A stretch of 64,000 nucleotides of DNA from NCBI GenBank assembly GCA_036563615.1, contig DATCMB010000023.1:400580-464579 (forward strand). The letters are read 5' to 3'. This document shows, one piece after another, positions 9,583-17,068 of the stretch. Source of the DNA: Candidatus Binatia bacterium (GTDB lineage: Bacteria; Desulfobacterota; Binatia; UBA12015). Both the position numbers and the translations under genes were made by a program. Positions within the stretch are counted from its first letter, which is position 1, and every line of letters starts with the position of its first letter. The notes beneath the pieces were generated by a model, which saw only the letters and a list, made by a program, of their open reading frames with translations, made no database searches and was not told the DNA's origin.

Positions 9583-11691
9583 ATGCAAGCTCGAAAAGCG
9601 GTTCTGTGCGCGGCCCTCGTGGCCGCTTCGTCGTGGTTCGTGGCGTTCCCCGCGAGCGCTGCGACCATCGTGGTCACCGAGCGGGCGGACGTCGTCGCCG
9701 ACGACGGGCGCTGCTCGCTCCGCGAGGCGGTCCGGGCGGCGAACGCCAACGCGCCGTCGGGCGCCAAGCCGGGCGAGTGCGTCGCCGGCGACCCGCTGCC
9801 GACCGTCGACGTGATCCAGCTCCGTCGCGGCAAGTACCTCCTCTCCCGCGGCGCGGGCGGTGACGACGCGAACGAGGAGGGCGACCTCGACGTCACGCAG
9901 TCGGTGGCGATCGTGGGCAAGGGGCCTGGCAAGACGAAAATCGCGTCCGGCTACGGCCAGCCCATCTTCGTGGGCGACGGCGACCGCGTGCTGCACGTCG
10001 ATCCCGCGGGTCTGGGCGGAGTTGCCGTCACGCTCCGCAAGCTGTCGATCGTCCGCGGTGACGTCGGCTGCGACGGCGCAGGCTGCACCACCGGCGCGAG
10101 CGCGATCGAGGTGGGCGGCGACGGTCCGCTGGTGCTCGACGCCGTCCACGTCAAGAACAACACCGCGTACTGCAGCGGCGACGGGTGCGGCGACGCCCGC
10201 CACGGCGCCGCGATCCGCTCGACCGCCGGCGGCTCGGTCACGCTCGTCCGCTCTCGCGTCCGTGGCAACCGCTCGCAGTGCCTCGACCCACGGTGCACCG
10301 CGGGCGCCGCGGCCATCGTGGTTCACGATGAACGAGAGACGCCGGGCGCGAGGCTCGTGCTCGATCGCAGCGTGGTCGCGAGCAACAGGTCGTACTGCTT
10401 CGCGGACGGCTGCACGAGCGGTGGCATCGTCGTCGCGCGAGCCGGCGAGGTGCAGCTCGATCGGACGCGCTTGAACCGAAACACCGTGCAGTGCGACGGC
10501 GCGTCGTGCAGCGCGAGCTCGCTCTACGACGCCGAGGCGACGAGAGTCTTCTTCACGATCGCCTCGTTCGCCGACTCGTTCCTCCTCTGCGAGGGCGACG
10601 GGTGCGAGACGCGCAACGCCGTTCAGGCGCGCGCCCCCGCGATCGTTTCGGCAGTGGACCTCGACGTCGTCGGCACGAACGCGACGTGCGCCGGCACCGA
10701 CTGCAACGTCGGGGACGTCGTCGACGTGCTGGCGGATGAGGTCTTTCTCGACGGCCTCGAGATCGAAGCGAGCGCGCTCGACTGCACCGGTCCGGGCTGC
10801 AGTGTCGGCAAGATCGCCGACGCCGAGGCCGTCGTCGGTTGCTACCTCCGGTTCGCCGAGATCGTCGGCAACCAGACGTCCTGCCACGGCGCGGACTGCC
10901 GGGTGCGCAACGTGGTCGAGCTGGCGTCGCAGACCTTCTTCGCGATCGTGCACAGCAGCACCATCGACGCCAACGACGCGCGCTGTCTCGGCGAGCGCTG
11001 CTCGGTGCAGCACCTCGTCGACCTGCAGGCGCCAACGGGCGTCGAGATCGACGTGGCGAGCGTGAGAGAGAACGTGCTGCGTTGCGAAGGCGGCGGCTGC
11101 AGCCTCGAGCCGCTGCTCGAGATCGACGGCGGCAAGCGGCTGACGAGCGAGGACGCGGAAATCGTCGCCAACGCGACCACGTGCGCCGGCGCGCAGTGTC
11201 GCAGCAAGCCGATCCTCGTCGTGCGCGGCGAGAACGCCCAGATGACGCGTGGCCGGCTCGCGAACAACCGCTCGCAGTGCGACGGCGCGAGCTGCGACGT
11301 CGGCTTCGGCGGCGCGCTGCACAACGCCGCAGACGCGCTCGCCCTGCACAGCGTCGTGATCCAGGGCAACCGCACCGACGGCGTCGGCGCGGCGATCTAC
11401 AACGCACCGCGGAGCGCGCTCACGCTGAAGGGCGTCGCCCTGCGTCTCAACGAGGCCGGGCTGCGCGGGACGATCCCGTTCGGCGGCGTCGGCGGCGCGA
11501 TCCTCAACGCCGCGGCGAACGGCGACGCGGGCTTCGTGCGCATCCGCAACAGCCTGATCCGCAAGAACCGCGCGGCGCTCGCCGGCGGCGGCATCGCCAA
11601 CCAGGGCAAGCTCGAGCTGTTCGGCGGTCAGCTCGACGGCAACACGCCCGACGACTGCTTGAACGTCGGCGCCGGCAGCGGCTGTCCGTGA
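9583..11691 (+). CDS. Secreted CSLREA-domain beta-helix protein with 13 C-x4-C repeats
   Basis: A 702-aa exported protein. The signal peptide (about 1-26, ending PASA) is followed by a CSLREA domain (DGRCSLREAVRAANAN, about 41-56), which marks bacterial right-handed parallel beta-helix proteins. From residue 163 to 571 a motif C-x4-C (CDGAGC, CSGDGC, CLDPRC, CFADGC and so on) recurs 13 times with a mean period near 34 residues. Each copy follows an Asn-rich turn such as NRSQ or NNTA. The last 130 residues return to ordinary beta-helix repeats (GGAIYN/GGGIANQG types). A good ribosome site, GAGGAGACGGC, precedes the ATG. The function is unknown; likely surface or secreted, possibly disulfide-stiffened. 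Confidence 0.8.
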   Translation: MQARKAVLCAALVAASSWFVAFPASAATIVVTERADVVADDGRCSLREAVRAANANAPSGAKPGECVAGDPLPTVDVIQLRRGKYLLSRGAGGDDANEEGDLDVTQSVAIVGKGPGKTKIASGYGQPIFVGDGDRVLHVDPAGLGGVAVTLRKLSIVRGDVGCDGAGCTTGASAIEVGGDGPLVLDAVHVKNNTAYCSGDGCGDARHGAAIRSTAGGSVTLVRSRVRGNRSQCLDPRCTAGAAAIVVHDERETPGARLVLDRSVVASNRSYCFADGCTSGGIVVARAGEVQLDRTRLNRNTVQCDGASCSASSLYDAEATRVFFTIASFADSFLLCEGDGCETRNAVQARAPAIVSAVDLDVVGTNATCAGTDCNVGDVVDVLADEVFLDGLEIEASALDCTGPGCSVGKIADAEAVVGCYLRFAEIVGNQTSCHGADCRVRNVVELASQTFFAIVHSSTIDANDARCLGERCSVQHLVDLQAPTGVEIDVASVRENVLRCEGGGCSLEPLLEIDGGKRLTSEDAEIVANATTCAGAQCRSKPILVVRGENAQMTRGRLANNRSQCDGASCDVGFGGALHNAADALALHSVVIQGNRTDGVGAAIYNAPRSALTLKGVALRLNEAGLRGTIPFGGVGGAILNAAANGDAGFVRIRNSLIRKNRAALAGGGIANQGKLELFGGQLDGNTPDDCLNVGAGSGCP

Positions 11692-11700
11692 CGGCGAGCC

Positions 11701-12270
11701 TCAGTCCGCGCCCAGCGGCGCGGACGCGGGCGCGCTCGGCGTCGCAAGCGTCGCGGAGCTGCTCTGGGCGGACGTGCTCCGGGTCGCGGGCGCGCGCTGG
11801 TTGTCGACCGGCGGCACACGCCCGGTGACGAGCGACCAGGCGACGAGCGGCACCTCGATCAGCACGACCAGCAGCACGTTCGCGACCACGACGCCGCGCG
11901 CGACGCGCGACGCGAAGAGGTCGGAGGGCAGCTGCGCGTAGACGAACCACAGCGCGAGCGCCGTCGCGACCCAGCCGCCGAGCGACAGCGCGAGGAACTG
12001 ACGGCGCGTGCTCGCGCGCGAGTCGAAGCTGAACAGGAAGCCCGACGCGAGCGAGCGCGCCGGGTGGACGGTGCTGCCTGCGGCGAGCGCGCCGAGCAGG
12101 TGGCCCCACTCGTGCAGCAGGTAGCCGCACACGCCGATCGTGAGGCCGGCGACGACGCCCGCGAAGTCGCCGCGCAGCCCCGGCACCGCCGACGCGTCCG
12201 CCGCGAGGTGCCAGACCAGCGCCGTGAGCGCGACGATCGCGAGGTCACGCGCGAGCAGCTTTGCGAGCAT
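11701..12270 (-). CDS. Small membrane protein with HEWGH motif (M50-like)
   Basis: A 189-aa protein with about four hydrophobic segments (8-25, 35-52, 90-110, 122-145). The second ends in LLHEWGHLLGAL, giving an HExxH zinc-metalloprotease motif at residues 53-57 inside or beside a membrane helix, as in M50 site-2 proteases. The second M50 motif (NPDG-like, supplying the third zinc ligand) is not seen. The protein is also shorter than usual family members, so it may be an M50-like relative without proven peptidase activity. Start choice rests on AGGAGGGCTGCCGCC before the ATG. The C-terminal tail (about 150-189) is polar, Ser/Ala-rich. Confidence 0.55.
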   Translation of the reverse strand: MLAKLLARDLAIVALTALVWHLAADASAVPGLRGDFAGVVAGLTIGVCGYLLHEWGHLLGALAAGSTVHPARSLASGFLFSFDSRASTRRQFLALSLGGWVATALALWFVYAQLPSDLFASRVARGVVVANVLLVVLIEVPLVAWSLVTGRVPPVDNQRAPATRSTSAQSSSATLATPSAPASAPLGAD

Positions 12271-12612
12271 GGCGGCAGCCCTCCTGCGCCGCCGTCGACC
12301 GGCGGACGCCCGAGCCTAGCACGACGCGGCGGGACCGAGTCGAGCACGTCGCGCGCGCGCTCACTCGCGAGCGTGCACGCTCGCGTCCGGCACGGCCGCC
12401 GACGACGAGCCGCAGCCGACGCTCGCCGTGCCCACCGGCCGACGCGCGGCGCGCGGAGAACGCGCGCGCCGCGCTCTCGACCTCGCGCAGGAGCACCAGC
12501 TCCCGCGCGAGATCGAGCGCGACCGACGGAGTCCAGGGAGATGCTCGCTCCGTCCTCATGGCGCTCGGCTCAGGGCAGCGCGCGACCGAAGCTGGCGTGC
12601 ATGGCCTTCTCC
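12271..12612. other. Gene-poor gap next to rearranged pseudogene
   Basis: About 340 bp with no convincing gene. Several short ORFs cross it on both strands, but none has a ribosome site, recognisable domain or a codon pattern that stands out from the GC-rich background. One minus-strand reading contains a short Leu/Ala/Arg helix-like stretch (about 12480-12540) that could be a remnant of a regulator. It borders the scrambled AAA-regulator region, so it may be decayed sequence. Confidence 0.5.
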
Positions 12613-12830
12613 TCACTTCCAGAGCGGCACGAACTCGTAGCAGAAGTGCCTGGACGTGATGGTGCCTTCGGGATCGAAGGTCGGGATCTCGCAGGCGAGC
12701 CTGATCCTCGGCACGACGCCCTCGGCCTGTCGCATCTGGACGAGCCGTCCCACGAGGCCGATCGGCTCGATCGCGCAGGTGCAGAGGGTCTTCGTGATCC
12801 GAATCGTCGGATAGCGTGGCGCGATCTTCC
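12613..12830 (-). pseudogene. 3' fragment of an unidentified gene
   Basis: A minus-strand reading of about 70 codons ending in a stop at 12613 looks coding but has no start or upstream part. It reads KTLCTCAIEPIGLV, then RLVQMRQAEG, VVPRIRLACEIPTFD, and ends FCYEFVPLW. Residue composition (Cys, Ile, Thr, Phe) and lower GC differ from the arginine/alanine-rich shadows around it. The family is not recognised. It is cut off at about 12830, where plus-strand AAA-regulator coding begins, so the break coincides with one end of the apparently inverted segment. Confidence 0.4.
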
Positions 12831-12839
12831 CGACCCGGC

Positions 12840-13729
12840 GTGCGAAATCGCGCGGCCGCTCGACCACGTCGCGCGCACGGTGCCGCCGACGCTCGGCGAG
12901 CTCATCGAGCAGCAGGTGCAGCGGCTCGACGCGCAGGGCCAGCGCGTACTCGAGACCGCGAGCCTCGTCGGGCGCGAGTTCGCGGCGGCGATGGTCGCCG
13001 ATGCGCTCGAGCTGCCGGTCACCGCAGTCGAGGAGCTGTGCGACCAGCTCGCGCGGCAGGGCTCGATGCTCGCGTCGGCGCCGGTCGCGACGCTGCCCGA
13101 CGGCACGCCGCTGCCGCGCTATCGCTTCACGCACGCGCTCTATCCCGAGGTGCTCGCGCGGCGTGTGCCGGACGCGCGCCGGCTGCGGACGCACGCGCGC
13201 CTCGCGGCCTGGCTCGAGCGCGCGCACGCCGCGGATCCCGACGCCGTCGCCGCCGCGTGCGCGCACCACCACGAGCACGCGCACGAGTGGCCGGAAGCGA
13301 TCGCGAGCCTGCGCCGCGCGGCGGCCGAGGAGGTGCGGCGCTGTGCGAGCCAGGAGGCGATCGCGCGCCTGCGTCACGCGTGCGAGCTCGCGCGCCGTCT
13401 CGTGCGCGCGCAGGCGGACCGGGTCTGGCCGGAGCTGCTGCTCGACCTCGGGCTCGCGTACCGCTCGGCCGGCGATCGCGTCGCCGCGGCGGACACCTTC
13501 CGTCGGCTCGCGACGTGGGGCGTCGAGCACGGCGACGCCGCGTGGCAGGCCCTTGCGCTGCTGCGGCTCGCGAGCGTGCTGTCGTGGGACGATCCCGGCG
13601 CGAGCCGGACCGCGAGCCGCGCGTGCGTCGCGCTCGTGCCGCACGTCGAGGACCAGGAGCTGCGGCTTCATCTCGCGGTGGACGCTGCGTTCTGGCGGCT
13701 GCAGGGTCGAGGATGGAACGCCGAGGACG
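12840..13729 (+). pseudogene. C-terminal fragment of AAA-ATPase/TPR regulator, inverted
   Basis: Plus-strand coding for the back half of a large ATPase regulator of the same type as the intact gene at 30148. It contains PPTLGELIEQQVQRLD and RVLETASLVGREF (the post-ATPase helical domain), RYRFTHALYPEVLARR, and TPR-like helices up to about 13720 (LRLHLAVDAAFWRL). No start codon, Walker A or Walker B belongs to it on this strand. The front part of such a protein lies on the opposite strand from 14106 down to 13730. Re-inverting this block would place it after that front part, with about 200 residues of the central ATPase still missing. It is therefore a broken, rearranged gene or an assembly chimera. 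Confidence 0.7.
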
Positions 13730-14106
13730 CCGAGCTCGTCCTCGAGGTCGTCGGCGTCGTGGGCGAGCGCGTAGCCGCGCAGCGCGTGCGTCCACGGCCA
13801 GAAGGGCGGCGCTCCCTCGCCCTCGACGCAGCGGCCCCAGAGGACGACCGGCTCGTCGGCGTCGCGTCCGAGATCGCTTCCCGGTCGCGGCGCGAGACGC
13901 TCCGCCTCGACGCGTCGCAGCGCCTCGCGCACGAGCGTCGTCTTGCCGATGCCGGGCTCGCCGGCGATCAGCACGAGCCGACCGGCGCCGGCGCACGCGG
14001 CGTGCACGGCGTCGGCGAGCACGCGGCACTCGGCGTCGCGTCCGACGAACGGCGTCGGCGTCTGGCCGATTGGGATGGCTGTGCGGCCCGCGAGCTCCAC
14101 CCGCAC
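13730..14106 (-). pseudogene. N-terminal P-loop fragment of AAA-ATPase regulator
   Basis: A GTG at 14106 opens a minus-strand reading with TPTPFVGRDAECRVL (the start of the ATPase domain), Walker A GEPGIGKTTL at residues 49-58, and WGRCVEGEGAPPFWPWTHAL, all typical of large ATPase transcription regulators. Homology stops at about residue 126 (LEDELG, base 13730); beyond that the frame is only the antisense of the plus-strand fragment. Walker B and the sensor region are absent from the window. There is no N-terminal winged helix, unlike the paralogues at 24.5 and 30.1 kb. It starts just inside the terminator of the neighbouring small secreted-protein gene. Confidence 0.7.
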
Positions 14107-14136
14107 GAATTGGCGGCAGGTCGGGACGCAAACGAA

Positions 14137-14166
14137 AGCCCGGAGGGCGCGTGCGCCCTCCGGGCT
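14137..14166 (-). terminator. Rho-independent terminator of secreted-protein copy 1
   Basis: A perfect 14-bp inverted repeat (AGCCCGGAGGGCGC at 14137-14150 against 14153-14166), followed in the minus direction by TTTCGTTTGCG. It lies 45 bp past the stop of the minus-strand gene at 14212. Near-identical hairpins follow the two paralogous copies. Confidence 0.8.
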
Positions 14167-14211
14167 CGAGGACTTCGTTCGATGCGGCGCGTCCGAAGCT
14201 CGTCGCCGAGC

Positions 14212-14592
14212 CTACTGGACTCGGTCGACGAAGGCCGGACGCGTCAGGGTGAACGCGACCAGGCAGCGCGTGTTGCCGCTGCCGATCTTGTAGCGCGGGA
14301 CGATGCTCATCCGGTGCGAGATGGCGGTGGCGAGGAGCTGCCGCTCGTCGACGTCGAACTGGTGGCTACCGCACAGGCTCCCGCCCCAGGCGTAGACTCT
14401 CGTGGAGCCTTGCTCGTCGACGTAGATCTTGCCCGCCACCATACCGGCGTCGTCGGAGGTTGTGCCGAAGTGCTGGAAGCCAATGATCTTGCCCGCAATT
14501 CCGGTGCTGTCGGCCGACGCCGCTGCCGGCAGGGCGAGCACCAGCGCGGCGACGATCGCCGCGATCGCCTTCGAGAAGCTGCTCGTCTCCAT
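14212..14592 (-). CDS. Small secreted protein, tandem paralogue 1
   Basis: A 126-aa exported protein. A signal peptide (about 1-27, ending AAASA) precedes a mature domain of about 100 residues. A strong AAGGAGGAAACG ribosome site precedes the ATG. The mature part shares with copies 2 and 3 a conserved core: GGSLC, an acidic helix with LL-x2-AIS-x-RMSI, then PRYKIGSGNTRC and LVAFTLTRPA. The two Cys (one in GGSLC, one in NTRC) are kept and could form a disulfide. No known family is recognised. It has its own terminator and is one of three direct tandem copies, so the role may be dosage-related or diversifying. Confidence 0.8.
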   Translation of the reverse strand: METSSFSKAIAAIVAALVLALPAAASADSTGIAGKIIGFQHFGTTSDDAGMVAGKIYVDEQGSTRVYAWGGSLCGSHQFDVDERQLLATAISHRMSIVPRYKIGSGNTRCLVAFTLTRPAFVDRVQ

Positions 14593-14720
14593 CGTTTCCT
14601 CCTTGGCCTTCGCTGCCTCTATGCCCGCCCTCTCTTCGCAGGTGCGGGGCTGACCTTGGGAAGCGCGTCGGTGTCCGCTCCCCCCCGGAGGAACTAGCGG
14701 CCGATCGCTGCACGAACGAA

Positions 14721-14750
14721 AGCCCGGAGGGCGGTTGCGCCCTCCGGGCT
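14721..14750 (-). terminator. Rho-independent terminator of secreted-protein copy 2
   Basis: A 13-bp perfect inverted repeat (14721-14733 against 14738-14750, loop GTTG), with TTCGTTCG following in the minus direction. It is 38 bp past the stop of the gene at 14789 and nearly identical to the copy-1 hairpin. Confidence 0.8.
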
Positions 14751-14788
14751 TCGCGCGGCTGCTGCCTACCAGAGTCTGTTCGGCGAGC

Positions 14789-15175
14789 TCACTGGATCTT
14801 CGCGGCCTGGGCCGGACGGGTCAGGGTGAAGGCGACGAGGCAGCGCGTGTTGCCGCCACCGATCCGGTAGCGCGGGATGATGCTCATCCGCTGCGAGATG
14901 GCGACGACGAGAAGCTGCTCCTCCTCGATGGTGAGGTCGCGCGAGTTGCACAGGCTGCCGCCGAAGCCGTACTCGCGGACGACGCCATTGCCCTCGTCGA
15001 CGAAGATCGAGCCGCGCAGCATCGCGGCGTACAGCGAGTTGGGGGTGCCGTGCTCGACGCCGATGAGCTTGCCGTGGTTCCCGGTGCTGTCGGCGAGCGC
15101 CGCCGCCGGCAGCGCGAGCACCAGCGCGACGACGGCCGCCGCGATCGTCTTCAGGGTGTCGTGCTTCTTGTTCAT
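14789..15175 (-). CDS. Small secreted protein, tandem paralogue 2
   Basis: A 128-aa exported protein from the ATG at 15175 (MNKKHDTLKTIAAA). This start is chosen because TGGAGAAGACC precedes it and because it aligns the signal peptide (ending AAALA) with copy 1; a longer in-frame ORF to 15277 would add an arginine-rich leader. The mature domain carries the same core as copy 1: GGSLC, EEEQLLVVAISQRMSI, PRYRIGGGNTRC and LVAFTLTRPA. The two copies differ mainly between the signal peptide and GGSLC. Function is unknown; it is exported, probably periplasmic. Confidence 0.8.
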   Translation of the reverse strand: MNKKHDTLKTIAAAVVALVLALPAAALADSTGNHGKLIGVEHGTPNSLYAAMLRGSIFVDEGNGVVREYGFGGSLCNSRDLTIEEEQLLVVAISQRMSIIPRYRIGGGNTRCLVAFTLTRPAQAAKIQ

Positions 15176-15372
15176 GGTCTTCTCCATGGTCTTTGCGTCC
15201 TCTGCTGCCCCGCGCCCTTCGGGGGCGCGGGCTTTCCGGCCTCGATGGCGGGACATCTCGTGTCCCGCGGGGGACATGCGGCGTGAGCGCGTTTGCGAGC
15301 GCTCGGGCGTCGCGCATGCGGGGTGCTGGGCCGTGGCTGACGAGCGGTCTCGTCGGCTGCGTACGGAACGAA

Positions 15373-15407
15373 GAAAGCCCGGAAGGCGTTGGCGCCCCCG
15401 GGCTTTC
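15373..15407 (-). terminator. Terminator-like hairpin of decayed copy 3
   Basis: An imperfect inverted repeat with arms GAAAGCCCGGAAGGCG (15373-15388) and CGCCCCCGGGCTTTC (15393-15407). It has one mismatch/bulge and T-rich sequence in the minus direction. It follows the third tandem gene copy and has the same GCCCGG core as the other two terminators. Confidence 0.65.
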
Positions 15408-15439
15408 GCGTGATGAATTGGTGCTTGACGCCTACGGCC

Positions 15440-15828
15440 TCACAGCACCTCCTCGAGGAAGGAGTCGCGCGTCAGCGTGAACCCGACCAGGCAGCGCATG
15501 TTGCCGTTGCCGATCTTGTAGTACGGGACGATCGTCATCCGGCTCGCGACGGCGTCGGCGAGCATCTCCTGCTGGCGGATGGCGAGATCGCGCTTCGGGC
15601 AGATGCTGCGACCGAACTAGGATCGCCGCGTGACGCCGTTGCCTACGTCGACCCTCACGACGCCGTTCGTCCACCCGACGTAGTCGGATGCTTCGCCGTT
15701 CTGGCGGAAGCCGATGATCATGCCGGGGATTCCCTCGCTGTCGGCCGCTACCGCCGCCGCCGGAGCGCGAGCACCAGCGCGGTCACGGTCGCTGCGATCT
15801 TCTCGAGGATCTTGCTCTTCGTCTTCAT
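15440..15828 (-). pseudogene. Small secreted protein, tandem paralogue 3 (frameshift plus nonsense)
   Basis: Third copy of the tandem family, broken twice. An ATG at 15828 with CGGAGAAGACC begins MKTKSKILEKIAAT. Within the signal peptide a missing base turns the expected ALPAAAV into ALRRRR-stop. Restoring one base gives a normal signal peptide and mature start (ADSEGIPGMIIGF). Further on, an in-frame TAG at about 15618 replaces the residue before FGRSIC. After that the conserved C-terminal core is intact: SRMTIVPYYKIGNGNMRC, then LVGFTLTRDSF, ending at 15440. The two Cys positions are kept. Two independent lesions in otherwise well-kept coding sequence suggest recent decay rather than a single sequencing error. 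Confidence 0.75.
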
Positions 15829-15936
15829 GGTCTTCTCCGTGGTCTTTGCTACCTCTGTCGCCCGCCGTCGCTTCGGACGAGCGGGCTCGTTGGTGGTCAT
15901 GAAGGGACATCCGGCGTTCCGTGAGGGACACGGCGC

Positions 15937-17001
15937 GTGAGGGCGGCGCACGAGCGCTGGAGCGTCGAGCGCGTCTCCGAGTGGTACGCGCGCGAGCCCT
16001 GGATGGTGGGCTTCAACTACCTGCCGCGCACCGCGGTGAACTGGACGGAGCTCTGGCAGGCCGACACCTTCGACCTTCCGACCATCGAGCAGGAGCTCGG
16101 CTGGGCGCAGGACGTCGGCTTCAACGCGCTGCGCACGAACCTGCAGTTCCTCGTCTGGGAGGACGACGCGACGGGGCTGCGCGACCGCATCGATCGCTTC
16201 CTCGGCGTCGCGTCACGCCACGGCATCCGCGTGATGCTGTGTCTGTTCGACGACTGCGGCTTCTCGGGGCGCGAGCCACACCTCGGTCCGCAGCCGGAGC
16301 CGCTGCCCGGCGTGCACAACTCGCGCGCGGTCGCGAGCCCGGGCCGCGCGGTGGTGCGCGACCGCGCCCGCTGGCCGGATCTCGAGCGCTACGTGCTCGA
16401 CGTCGTCGGGCACTTCCGCGCCGACCGACGCATCGTCGCCTGGGACCTCTACAACGAGCCGGGCAACGACATGACGCTCGTGCCGGAGCCCGAGCGCGAC
16501 CCCGCGGTCGCGAGCGATCCGCTCTGGCCGCACAGCATGGAGCTCGCGCGCAGCTGCTTCGCGTGGGCGCGCGCGGCGGCGCCCGAGCAGCCGCTCACGA
16601 GCGGCGTGTGGAGCCTCGTCTGGCAGGAGCGCGAGACGGAGCTCGTCGCGCTCTCGGACTTCGTGAGCTTCCACAGCTACCTGCCGCTCGAGCACGTCGA
16701 GCAGATGGTCGAGGTGCTGCGCCGCGAGGGCCGGCCGATCGTCTGCACCGAGTGGCTCGCGCGCGGGCTCGGCTCGCGCGTCGCGACGCACCTGCCGTGG
16801 TTCGCCGAGCGGCGCATCGGCTGCTTCCACTGGGGGCTGGTCAATGGCCGCACGCAGACGCACCGGCCGTGGCCGGGCTTCGAGCCGTTCTACGCCGACG
16901 GCGCGTGGCACCACGACGTGCTGCGTCCGGACGGCTCGCCGTACGACGCGGAGGAGATCGCGCTCTTCCGCCGCTGGTGCGCGACGGCGCGCGCGGGCTG
17001 A
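15937..17001 (+). CDS. Glycoside hydrolase, GH5/cellulase-like (TIM barrel)
   Basis: A 354-aa (beta/alpha)8-type glycosidase. WDLYNEPGND at about 169-178 matches the strand-4 Asn-Glu pair with the acid/base Glu. PIVCTEWLARG at about 267-277 matches the strand-7 nucleophile Glu. There is no signal peptide, so it acts in the cytosol unless exported by another route. The start is GTG at 15937; the ribosome site is weak. The substrate (beta-mannan, glucan or a glycolipid sugar) cannot be told. A second, secreted barrel protein sits 1 kb downstream on the same strand, with a minus-strand methyltransferase between them. Confidence 0.75.
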   Translation: MRAAHERWSVERVSEWYAREPWMVGFNYLPRTAVNWTELWQADTFDLPTIEQELGWAQDVGFNALRTNLQFLVWEDDATGLRDRIDRFLGVASRHGIRVMLCLFDDCGFSGREPHLGPQPEPLPGVHNSRAVASPGRAVVRDRARWPDLERYVLDVVGHFRADRRIVAWDLYNEPGNDMTLVPEPERDPAVASDPLWPHSMELARSCFAWARAAAPEQPLTSGVWSLVWQERETELVALSDFVSFHSYLPLEHVEQMVEVLRREGRPIVCTEWLARGLGSRVATHLPWFAERRIGCFHWGLVNGRTQTHRPWPGFEPFYADGAWHHDVLRPDGSPYDAEEIALFRRWCATARAG

Positions 17002-17068
17002 GCGCCGCGCGTCACGCGCTGCGCAGCGGCGAAGCAGGGCTGATGCTTGACGCGCGCCGCGCGCGGCG

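Noticed and set aside
12428..12640. Short plus-strand ORFs in the 12.3-12.6 kb gap
   Set aside because: They lack ribosome sites and recognisable sequence, and have the composition of shadow frames.
14137..15407. GCCCGGAGGGCG hairpins as mobile REP-like repeats
   Set aside because: There are only three, each directly after one tandem gene copy with T-rich sequence next. Terminators copied with the genes explain them.
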